From: Oceanicaulis sp.
Lineage (GTDB): Bacteria; Pseudomonadota; Alphaproteobacteria; Caulobacterales; Maricaulaceae
NCBI GenBank assembly: GCA_007571185.1
Contig: RKRX01000103.1
Span: forward strand, 1 to 5,633
DNA length: 5,633 nucleotides
Direction: 5' to 3'
Made by a program: the position numbers and the translations under genes. This document shows positions 1-5,633 of the stretch, one piece after another; the stretch's first letter is position 1; the number at the start of each line of letters is the position of its first letter. The notes beneath the pieces are model-generated. The model searched no databases, had not been told where the DNA came from, and saw nothing but the letters and a program-made list of their open reading frames with translations.

Positions 1-284
1 ACTTAATACATAGTAAATCACTGCTCTTATCCTTTTTGTGAGGGATGCCCCGACCAACGCTAAAACTCGTCTGAGCAACGTTGCTTGAGCTGCCTGATAG
101 AACCCTATGTTGCATTGGTGACGGGGTCAACCTGCTACGACTTTGCACTGTCGCTAACATGCGATATGGAGCGGTGAACGTCCTTGCAGGGGGCAAGACT
201 TTTCTTGAACCTCTCAAACAACCGCCCTCATCATACACCCTGCCGTGCTCCACAATTGGATTTGACTGAACTGGCGTCCATCTC
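1..284. other. Upstream non-coding region of the gmd-fcl operon
   Basis: This stretch holds no gene I can support. All three plus frames entering from the left edge stop early: TAA at 4-6, TAG at 11-13 and TGA at 39-41. A 62-codon frame from a TTG at 81 to a TGA at 267-269 has no recognisable protein features and is probably chance. That TGA is in frame with gmd and so rules out a gmd start further upstream. The region probably carries the promoter and leader of gmd, but I found no well-spaced -35/-10 pair. The first 40 bases are visibly AT-richer than the rest of the window. A 12-bp palindrome at 74-85 is listed separately. Confidence 0.6.
74..85. promoter_or_regulatory. Perfect 12-bp palindrome, possible operator
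   Basis: AGCAACGTTGCT reads identically on both strands and lies about 200 bp upstream of the gmd start. Perfect dyads of this size often serve as binding sites for dimeric regulators. One such dyad in 284 bases can also arise by chance, and no promoter element next to it is convincing. The regulatory role is inference. Confidence 0.2.
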
Positions 285-1403
285 ATGACCCTGAAAGCGT
301 TTATCACCGGCATCACCGGGCAAGACGGCTCATACCTAGCAGAGTTCTTGCTGGACAAAGGTTATGAAGTTCATGGCGTCAAGCGGCGGGCATCGTTGTT
401 CAACACGGATCGTGTGGACCATATCTATCAGAATCCACACACCGACCACGCCCGCTTTAAGCTCCATTACGGAGATTTGTCCGACACGTCCAACCTGACG
501 CGCTTGATCGGGGATATCGCCCCCGATGAAGTCTATAATCTGGGCGCCCAATCTCATGTGGCAGTCAGCTTTGAAACTCCAGAGTACACTGCCGATGTGG
601 ACGCGATCGGCACGCTGCGCCTGCTGGAGGCGATCCGGTTTCTGGGCATGGAGAAAACCACGCGCTTCTATCAGGCTTCCACCTCGGAACTGTACGGCCT
701 GGTGCAGGAAACGCCCCAGCGTGAAACCACGCCTTTCCATCCTCGCTCACCCTACGCGGTGGCGAAAATGTATGCCTACTGGATCACGGTGAACTATCGC
801 GAAGCGTACAATATGTATGCTTGTAATGGGATACTGTTTAACCACGAATCGCCGCGGCGCGGAGAAACCTTTGTGACCCGCAAGATCACACGCGGGCTGT
901 GCAATATCGCTCAGGGCCTAGAGTCCTGCCTGTATATGGGCAATATCGATGCACGGCGCGATTGGGGACACGCTAGAGACTATGTCCGCATGCAGTGGAT
1001 GATGCTGCAACAAGAGGAAGCTGAGGATTTCGTCATCGCCACCGGCGTTCAGCACTCAGTGCGCGATTTCATCATCTGGACCGCCGAGCAACTGGGTCTG
1101 GCCCTTGAATTTTCCGGCTCAGGCGTTGAGGAAATCGCCACCGTGGCGGACATAAAGGGAGATATGGCCCCTGCCCTCAAACCGGGTGATGTCATCATGC
1201 GGGTCGCTCCGCGCTATTTCCGTCCCGCCGAAGTGGAAACCCTTTTGGGTGATCCATCCAAGGCGAAAGTCAAGCTGGGATGGACTCCACAGATCACCGC
1301 CCGGCAGATGTGTGCGGAAATGGTGGCGGAGGACTACAAAGCGGCGTGTCGGACCGCCTTGCTCAGGGAGCATGACCTGGAACTGCCCGTGAGCATGGAG
1401 TAA
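285..1403 (+). CDS. gmd: GDP-mannose 4,6-dehydratase
   Basis: A cytoplasmic extended short-chain dehydrogenase/reductase that converts GDP-D-mannose to GDP-4-dehydro-6-deoxy-D-mannose, the first step to GDP-L-fucose (also used for GDP-rhamnose or GDP-perosamine). The 372 residues match the usual length (E. coli Gmd has 373), and similarity to the E. coli protein is plain along the whole length as I recall it. The dinucleotide-binding GxxGxxG is at residues 9-15 (GITGQDG). Arg34-Arg35 suit the NADP 2'-phosphate. The catalytic set is intact: Thr133 and Glu135 in STSELYG, Tyr157 and Lys161 in YAVAK. The conserved [15 protein letters not shown] block is at 186-200 and the RYFRPAEVE block is near the C-terminus. 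An in-frame TGA at 267-269 leaves ATG 285 as the only good start, although no clear Shine-Dalgarno precedes it. fcl follows after 5 bases, so the two are almost certainly co-transcribed. No sign of damage. Confidence 0.97.
   Translation: MTLKAFITGITGQDGSYLAEFLLDKGYEVHGVKRRASLFNTDRVDHIYQNPHTDHARFKLHYGDLSDTSNLTRLIGDIAPDEVYNLGAQSHVAVSFETPEYTADVDAIGTLRLLEAIRFLGMEKTTRFYQASTSELYGLVQETPQRETTPFHPRSPYAVAKMYAYWITVNYREAYNMYACNGILFNHESPRRGETFVTRKITRGLCNIAQGLESCLYMGNIDARRDWGHARDYVRMQWMMLQQEEAEDFVIATGVQHSVRDFIIWTAEQLGLALEFSGSGVEEIATVADIKGDMAPALKPGDVIMRVAPRYFRPAEVETLLGDPSKAKVKLGWTPQITARQMCAEMVAEDYKAACRTALLREHDLELPVSME
1397..1400 (+). promoter_or_regulatory. Shine-Dalgarno site of fcl, inside the end of gmd
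   Basis: GGAG lies 8 bases before the fcl ATG at 1409 and forms part of the last codons of gmd. With the gmd TAA at 1401-1403 this means ribosomes finishing gmd stop on top of the fcl initiation region. That suggests translational coupling. The motif and spacing are seen; the coupling is inferred. Confidence 0.6.
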
Positions 1404-1408
1404 CCTGC

Positions 1409-2365
1409 ATGAGTTATGAATTGGGGAAAAAGCGGGTCTGGGTCGCTGGCCATCGCGGCATGGTGGGTGCGGCTCTCGCACGTCGCCTTGAGCAAGAGAA
1501 TCCCGCCGAAATACTGACGGTCACCCGGCAGGAGGCGGACCTTACCGATCAGACCGCCACCCGGCGCTGGCTGGAACAAGCCCGCCCTGAAGCGATCTTT
1601 GTGTCCGCCGCCAAGGTTGGCGGCATTCTCGCCAATGACGCCTATCCGGCCGACTTCCTATACCAGAACCTGATGATTGCTTCCAATGTCATCCACGCGG
1701 CCTTTCAAGTCGGTGTAGAGAAATTGTTGTTCCTGGGATCATCGTGCATTTATCCCAAGTTCGCCGACCAGCCAATCTGCGAGGGCGCCCTGCTGACCGG
1801 CGCGCTGGAACCCACCAATGAGTGGTATGCCATCGCCAAAATTGCCGGGGTGAAACTCTGCCAGGCCTATCGCAAGCAGCATGGCGCGGACTTCATCGCG
1901 GCCATGCCCACCAATCTGTATGGTCCCGGCGACAATTATGATCTCAAGAGCTCACACGTAATCCCAGCCTTGATCCGCAAGGCTCATGAAGCCAGGCAGG
2001 CCAGTACGCCAAGCATGGAAATCTGGGGCACAGGCAAGCCGCGCCGAGAGTTCTTGCATGCCGATGATTGCGCCGACGCTCTGGTGCATTTGATGAAAAC
2101 ATATTCCGGTCATGAGCACGTGAATGTGGGCTCAGGTGAGGATATTCCGATCAAGACGCTCGCCCACAAGATCATGAATGTGGTCGGCTATGATGGCGAA
2201 CTGGTCCATGATCTCAGCAAACCCGATGGCGTTCCACGAAAGCTGATGAATACCGAGAAAATCCGCGCGCTGGGCTGGAGTCCTTCAATCAACCTGGAAA
2301 CGGGTCTTGAGGATGCTTTCAACTGGTATCTGGATCACATCAACACCGTGCGCGGCGGGACATGA
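1409..2365 (+). CDS. fcl: GDP-L-fucose synthase (epimerase/reductase)
   Basis: A cytoplasmic SDR enzyme, also named WcaG, that epimerises the Gmd product at C3 and C5 and reduces C4 with NADPH to give GDP-L-fucose. The 318 residues match the family (E. coli 321). The cofactor loop GxxGxxG is at residues 14-20 (GHRGMVG). The AAKVGGI segment at 67-73 is typical. FLGSSCIYPK at 108-117 carries the catalytic Ser111 and the Cys113 acid/base. Tyr140 and Lys144 form the YxxxK pair, and His183 in KSSHVIPALIRK is the second acid/base. Arg213 in RREFLHADD matches the substrate-binding Arg209 of the E. coli enzyme. All key residues are present. Translation probably depends on the GGAG at 1397-1400. The TGA stop (2363-2365) overlaps another ATG (2362-2364), as if a further operon gene once followed. 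The pair provides fucose donor for surface glycans; no glycosyltransferase lies in the window. Confidence 0.97.
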   Translation: MSYELGKKRVWVAGHRGMVGAALARRLEQENPAEILTVTRQEADLTDQTATRRWLEQARPEAIFVSAAKVGGILANDAYPADFLYQNLMIASNVIHAAFQVGVEKLLFLGSSCIYPKFADQPICEGALLTGALEPTNEWYAIAKIAGVKLCQAYRKQHGADFIAAMPTNLYGPGDNYDLKSSHVIPALIRKAHEARQASTPSMEIWGTGKPRREFLHADDCADALVHLMKTYSGHEHVNVGSGEDIPIKTLAHKIMNVVGYDGELVHDLSKPDGVPRKLMNTEKIRALGWSPSINLETGLEDAFNWYLDHINTVRGGT

Positions 2366-2519
2366 AAGCGCCACTAACTCCCATAGTCACCGCCGGAGGA
2401 TAAGCGCACACACCCAGAGCCGTCTGCAGCAATTTCACCGCCACCGGGCAGGCCCGCAGCATCGATTCATCCAGGTCGCTCACCAGTTGAACCCGACAAC
2501 CTCCCACCCGACTCTCCAC
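2340..2519 (-). CDS. Small unrecognised reading frame bridging two convergent genes
   Basis: On the minus strand a frame of 59 codons runs from a GTG at 2519-2517 to a TGA at 2342-2340. A second possible GTG at 2483-2481 overlaps the TGA of the large upstream gene as GTGA, the usual geometry of coupled genes, and would give 47 residues. The frame overlaps the last codons of the barrel gene and, antisense, the last 26 bases of fcl. The part in the gap (VSDLDESMLRACPVAVKLLQ) has a mix of hydrophobic and charged residues and two cysteines nearby, unlike the barrel protein, but I recognise no family. It may be a fragment of a gene broken by rearrangement, or chance in a GC-rich strand. No well-spaced ribosome binding site supports either start. 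Confidence 0.18.
   Translation of the reverse strand: MESRVGGCRVQLVSDLDESMLRACPVAVKLLQTALGVCAYPPAVTMGVSGAFMSRRARC
2362..2403 (+). pseudogene. Possible 5' remnant of a third operon gene (nucleotidyltransferase-like)
   Basis: An ATG overlaps the fcl stop in the coupled arrangement ATGA and opens a frame of 13 codons ending in TAA at 2401-2403. The peptide MKAPLTPIVTAGG resembles the first residues of mannose-1-phosphate guanylyltransferases (ManC/AlgA). In that family an LTPVILAGG-type strand is followed at once by the SGTRLWP nucleotide-binding loop. Here the frame stops exactly where that loop should start. ManC makes GDP-mannose, the Gmd substrate, and often sits beside gmd and fcl, so the context fits. 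The overlap and peptide are seen; the ManC identity is inference from 13 residues and could be chance. No further ManC-like sequence follows in any frame. Confidence 0.3.
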
Positions 2520-5500
2520 TCATCGGACCGGCTCGCTACATAAGAATGTAACGTCTGACCGTTCGGCCCCAACGCGAACCCATACCCCAGCTCTGCTTCC
2601 CAGATCATCCGAGGCGCCAGCCGACGTTCAGCACTGGAGCCCAGACCCGTCATCCGTTCGTTACCCCACAGTTGCAGATCGCTCCCCCCCAGGCCGCCTC
2701 CGGTCTCTCCCATGCTTGTCCACGTCGGCGCCAACGAGAACGACAGTCCTGCGCCGTTCCGGCGCGGACGCAGCCCCAAGCTCACGCCCACACCGGCATC
2801 GGTATATCCTGAAACTGTGTGTGATAACAGCGCACGGCCTTGCAGACGCGCATCAAGACGCCCCGAAGACCATGACAGCGCGCCTTGCCATTCCGCACCC
2901 CAGCCACTCAAGTCCACGCCGCCGTCACGCCGACCGCTAAGCCGCATCCGCCCGTTCCAGACGTCTTCATCGCCAAACGAGGTCTCCACACCAAGCCGCA
3001 AACGGCTCGCGGTCGCGCCCAGGCCCGAGAGACTGGGCCCGCCATCGGACGCCGCTTCAAGACGGCTCACACCCGCATCACCCACCCAGGACAAGCTGAT
3101 CGGACCCCGATCCGACAGTTTGCCGCGTAGACCCAGAAGGCCCAGTCTGGCGGACAGATCACCCGTATCAATCACGCCATCCGCATGGAAGCGATGATGG
3201 TTCCATTCTCCAACACCGACGCCAGCCAGGCCCCACACCTGTGTTGCCGATCCCAGTGAACCACGGGCGTACGGGTACACCATCGACACCGTGGACTCCA
3301 GTTCGCCCGACAGCCCTTCCGACTCCCAATCTGAGTTGCCGCCGCCGTGCGACAAAGCCAGACCCATACGCCAAGCCGCGCTCCACTGCCGCTCTAGCCC
3401 CAGATACAGCGAACGCCAGTCGCCAGATCCAAGGTCATCGGACGAGCTCTGCTGATCCGCCGCACCCCATAGTATCCACGGGCGGGACGGGCCTTGCACA
3501 AGGCTTGCTATAGAACCATCCACATCATCGGCGCGACCACCCAACTCCAGAGCGAACGCGCCGCTCCACAGCCGGTTCCCAACCTGCTCCATGTCCACTG
3601 TCCCCGAACCGTTCTGCCGAACCGACGAGGTCAGAATCTGCGCCAGACCTTCCAATGGATCATCAGCACTTCCCGGCGTCGGAGACTGCAATCGCTCTCC
3701 AATCACATCCGAGGCGCTGTGCAGCATGGACAGAGATTGCGACCCCAGCCGTGATTCCAGTGCCTGTCGCTCGGCTTGGGAGGTTTCCACCACGACCGCA
3801 AACGACACAGAGGCCGAACCCGCCTCATTCAACACCCGGACTGTCACCCGGGCTTCACCCTCCAGCACCGGTGAAACCTCAAGCAGCCCCGCGCTCAGCA
3901 ACAACACCTGCACCACTCCGGGATCAAAGCCCGACACCTCCCAGTTCAGGCGTCTGCCGAAAAATACATGGTTGGCGTCCACTGTGACCGAGGGTCCGCC
4001 CACCGTCAGGCGCAGATCCGGCAACCCGCCCAACACCATCGGCGTTCCGTCATCATCATCAATAACCTCAACCGAAACCGTGCCCGTCGCACTATCATAC
4101 CCGCCACCGCTCGCGGCCAACGCAACCGACGTGCCACGGCGGTCATCCGGGTTGTCAATGTCATCGTCTTGACCGGTCACCGTCACCGTCTGCGCCGCGT
4201 TCCAATCCGCTGCGGTGAACGTCAGCGTGATAGACTCCGCCGGTGCATCGCCGCCCGTGTGCAGCCGGGCCACTGTCCCATCATCGCTCGTCAGCCTTAC
4301 CACCACATCAGATGTCGGCTCGCTCGCCAGCATCAGGGTGAACACCTCCGTTCCGCCCGCCTCAGCAACCGTCAGAGCCGTGTTCGACAGCGTCAATCCG
4401 ACAGCGTCGTCATCGGTCACTTCGATCGACACCATGCCCGTCACGTTGTCATACCCGCCACCGCTGGCGCCTAGCACAATGGTGGTGGCGCGACTGTCGC
4501 CCGAGTTGTCGATGTCATCGTCCTGACCAGTCACCGTCACCGTCTGCGCCGCGTTCCAATCCACTGCGGTGAACGTCAGCGTGATAGACTCCGCCGGCGC
4601 AGCGCCGCCCGTGTGCAGCCGGGCCACCGTCCCATCACCGCCCGTCAGCCTTACCATCACATTAGACGTCGGTTCGCTCGCCAGCGCCAGGGTGAACGTC
4701 TCCGTTCCGCCCGCCTCGGCAACCGTCAGAGCCACACCAGACAGAACGAACCCAATGGTATCGTCGTCAATGACTTCAACCGAGGCCGTACCGGTCACGC
4801 TGTCATATCCGCCACCGCTCGCGGTCAACGCAATGGATGTAGCGCGACTATCACCGGAGTTGTCGATGTCATCGTCCTGACCGGTCACCATCACCGTCTG
4901 CGCCGTGTTCCAATCCGCGGCAGTGAACGTCAGCGTGATAGACTCCGCCGGTGCAGTGCCGCCCGTGTGCAGCCGGGCCACCGTCCCGTCACCGCTCGTC
5001 AACCTTACCGCCACATCAGATGTCGGCTCGCTCGCCAGCATCAGGGTGAACGCCTCCGTTCCGCCCGCCTCAGCAACCGTCAGCGCCGGGTTCGACAGTG
5101 TCAGTCCGACGGTATCGTCATCGGTCACCTCAACTGACACCGTGTCCCTCGCACTGTCATACCCGCCGCCACTCGCACTCAGTACAATGGCAGCGCTCCG
5201 GCTATCACCCGCGTTATCGATATCATCATTCACCCCGGTCACCGTCACCGTTTGCATCGTGCTCCAGTTCGCCGTCGTAAAGATCAGCGTGATGCTCTCC
5301 GCAGGCGTACCACCACCTGTATGCAGACGAGCCACTGTGTCGTCATCGCTAGCCAACGTCACCGTCACATTCGCCGCCGGGGCCAACGCTAGCGCCACAG
5401 CGAATTCCCCGGTTAAACCTTCAGTCATCGTCAGTGCGGTGACGGATAAAGTGAATTCGGCCGCATCATCATCAACGATCATGATCTCGGCGCCTGTTAC

Positions 5501-5633
5501 CGACCCGCCACTGAGCACGCCCGAAACGCTCAGTGTCTCCGCACCCTCGAACTCGGTATCGTTGGTTAGGGTCAGGGTGAAGGTTCCCGAACCGCTATCA
5601 GCTCCCGCAACAATGGTAATGGTGAAGTCTGGC
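2480..5633 (-). CDS. Calx-beta repeat surface protein with C-terminal autotransporter-like barrel (5' end outside window)
   Basis: The frame is open to the right edge, so at least 1050 residues are visible and the true start lies outside. The GTG at 5518-5516 falls inside a domain and is not a start. Order, numbering from the codon at 5632-5630: end of a canonical Calx-beta-like domain (1-57, ending IMIVDDD); four related domains at 58-174, 175-292, 293-410 and 411-528, each ending in a VEV[TI]DDD-type strand and carrying an Asp-rich loop (DDIDN), a likely calcium site; a cadherin/dystroglycan-like Ig fold (about 532-615); a helical linker (about 616-649); then alternating amphipathic strands with Trp/Tyr girdles to the C-terminus (about 680-1050), ending in FNW. 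This fits a passenger exported through or anchored by an outer-membrane barrel, with adhesion as the likely but unproven role. No cysteine and one lysine (838) occur in the fragment. Compared with similar barrels as I recall them, the last two strands seem missing. No terminator is visible after the stop. Confidence 0.85.
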   Translation of the reverse strand, partial: PDFTITIVAGADSGSGTFTLTLTNDTEFEGAETLSVSGVLSGGSVTGAEIMIVDDDAAEFTLSVTALTMTEGLTGEFAVALALAPAANVTVTLASDDDTVARLHTGGGTPAESITLIFTTANWSTMQTVTVTGVNDDIDNAGDSRSAAIVLSASGGGYDSARDTVSVEVTDDDTVGLTLSNPALTVAEAGGTEAFTLMLASEPTSDVAVRLTSGDGTVARLHTGGTAPAESITLTFTAADWNTAQTVMVTGQDDDIDNSGDSRATSIALTASGGGYDSVTGTASVEVIDDDTIGFVLSGVALTVAEAGGTETFTLALASEPTSNVMVRLTGGDGTVARLHTGGAAPAESITLTFTAVDWNAAQTVTVTGQDDDIDNSGDSRATTIVLGASGGGYDNVTGMVSIEVTDDDAVGLTLSNTALTVAEAGGTEVFTLMLASEPTSDVVVRLTSDDGTVARLHTGGDAPAESITLTFTAADWNAAQTVTVTGQDDDIDNPDDRRGTSVALAASGGGYDSATGTVSVEVIDDDDGTPMVLGGLPDLRLTVGGPSVTVDANHVFFGRRLNWEVSGFDPGVVQVLLLSAGLLEVSPVLEGEARVTVRVLNEAGSASVSFAVVVETSQAERQALESRLGSQSLSMLHSASDVIGERLQSPTPGSADDPLEGLAQILTSSVRQNGSGTVDMEQVGNRLWSGAFALELGGRADDVDGSIASLVQGPSRPWILWGAADQQSSSDDLGSGDWRSLYLGLERQWSAAWRMGLALSHGGGNSDWESEGLSGELESTVSMVYPYARGSLGSATQVWGLAGVGVGEWNHHRFHADGVIDTGDLSARLGLLGLRGKLSDRGPISLSWVGDAGVSRLEAASDGGPSLSGLGATASRLRLGVETSFGDEDVWNGRMRLSGRRDGGVDLSGWGAEWQGALSWSSGRLDARLQGRALLSHTVSGYTDAGVGVSLGLRPRRNGAGLSFSLAPTWTSMGETGGGLGGSDLQLWGNERMTGLGSSAERRLAPRMIWEAELGYGFALGPNGQTLHSYVASRSDEWRVGWEVVGFNW
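2483..3595 (-). other. Outer-membrane beta-barrel domain of the surface protein
   Basis: About 371 residues with repeated strand pairs of alternating polar and hydrophobic residues and turn-rich Gly/Asp/Ser loops. Recognisable pieces are WILWGAADQQ, SLYLGLERQW, MGLALSHGGGNSDW, VYPYARG, QVWGLAGVGVGEW, ARLGLLGLRGKL, GLSFSLAPTW and WEAELGYGF. I know these as the barrel type attached to Calx-beta, cadherin-like and similar passengers in proteobacteria. The preceding amphipathic segment (around ESRLGSQSLSMLHSASDVIG) would be the helix in or next to the pore. In family members I recall, an RLGW-type strand is followed by a charged hairpin and a final strand ending in W or F. Here RVGWEVVGFNW is the end, so about 30-40 residues may be lost, though an aromatic last residue remains. 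Confidence 0.7.
3788..4039 (-). other. Cadherin/dystroglycan-like Ig domain within the surface protein
   Basis: This segment encodes about 84 residues after the last repeat. It begins GGLPDLRLTVGGPSVTVD and continues through an L-N-W-E-V-S-G strand, GVVQV, and a closing G-E-A-R-V-T-V-R-V-L-N-E-A-G strand pair. The pattern (P-D-x-x-L-T-V-G-G, then a strand with dipping hydrophobics, then G-x-A-x-V-T-V and a final F-x-V-x-V) is that of bacterial cadherin-like or dystroglycan-type Ig modules. It differs clearly from the preceding Calx-beta-like units. It probably spaces the repeats from the barrel. The exact Pfam family is not certain from reading alone. Confidence 0.6.
4049..5461 (-). repeat. 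Tandem array of four Calx-beta-like domain repeats
   Basis: Four head-to-tail units lie inside the surface-protein gene: unit 1 at 5111-5461 (351 bp), unit 2 at 4757-5110, unit 3 at 4403-4756 and unit 4 at 4049-4402 (each exactly 354 bp, 118 codons). The plus-strand 20-mer gaacgtcagcgtgatagact recurs identically at 4217, 4571 and 4925, which shows the 354-bp register; unit 1 has diverged there. Shared protein motifs are ALTVAEAGGTE, TVARLHTGG, PAESITLTF, W followed by QTVTVTG, DDIDN and ASGGGYD. By hand count, units 2 and 4 agree at 77 of the first 84 residues, while unit 3 agrees with them at 70 and 71. Unit 1 is the most divergent. Such arrays grow and shrink by unequal recombination, and copy number may be collapsed in a short-read assembly. 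Confidence 0.92.

Noticed and set aside
205..237. TTGAAC and CATACA as a -35/-10 promoter pair for gmd
   Set aside because: The spacer is 21 bases and the -10 matches the consensus at only three positions.
81..269. 62-codon plus-strand frame before gmd
   Set aside because: It starts at TTG, has no ribosome binding site, and its peptide shows no domain or signal. It is the open stretch before the in-frame stop upstream of gmd.
336..1579. Several minus-strand frames antisense to gmd and fcl
   Set aside because: They lie opposite strongly conserved enzyme genes, have no recognisable protein features, and are explained by GC-rich codon bias.
2445..2456. Inverted repeat CGGGCAGGCCCG as a terminator between the convergent genes
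   Set aside because: The stem is only 4-5 bp with a tiny loop and no T tract follows on either strand.
2712..5280. Many plus-strand frames of 60-190 codons opposite the surface-protein gene
   Set aside because: They are Arg/Pro/Ser-rich shadows that repeat with the 354-bp register of the minus-strand domains. The minus strand carries clear protein domains.
4049..5461. Regular repeats as a CRISPR array
   Set aside because: Units are about 354 bp, fully coding and without unique spacers, so they are protein domain repeats.
5516..5518. GTG as start codon of the surface protein
   Set aside because: The frame stays open upstream to the window edge and encodes the rest of a Calx-beta-like domain, so this codon is an internal valine.

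Overview
The window looks like a piece of a Gram-negative, probably proteobacterial, genome of moderately high GC. The evidence is a GDP-L-fucose gene pair of the enterobacterial/alphaproteobacterial type and a large surface protein ending in an outer-membrane beta-barrel. The sequence alone does not fix the genus. An aquatic or marine lifestyle is only a guess, from the acidic, cysteine-free Calx-beta-type passenger.

Layout. Bases 1-284 are non-coding as far as I can see and hold one perfect 12-bp palindrome. Bases 285-2365 (+) are a two-gene operon, gmd-fcl, encoding GDP-mannose 4,6-dehydratase and GDP-L-fucose synthase. Together they convert GDP-D-mannose to GDP-L-fucose, a sugar donor for O-antigen, capsule or exopolysaccharide. 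The stop codon of fcl overlaps an ATG (ATGA) that opens a 13-codon reading frame. Its peptide resembles the extreme N-terminus of a sugar-phosphate nucleotidyltransferase such as ManC, and it stops just where the GT-rich signature should follow. Bases 2480-5633 (-) are the 3' part of a long gene, convergent with the operon and cut by the right window edge. It encodes the end of one Calx-beta-like domain, four further tandem domains (three with an exact 354-bp period), a cadherin/Ig-like domain, a short helical linker and an autotransporter-like beta-barrel.

The most interesting spot is the convergent boundary at about 2340-2520. The possible third operon gene breaks off after 13 codons. The barrel of the opposing gene seems to lack the last two strands usual in its family. 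A small reading frame that belongs to neither gene spans the gap. Together these suggest a rearrangement scar. The other notable signal is the mosaic pattern of the near-identical repeats, which points to recombination between them. I see no CRISPR array, RNA gene, complete mobile element or convincing terminator, and no evidence of a wholly new system.
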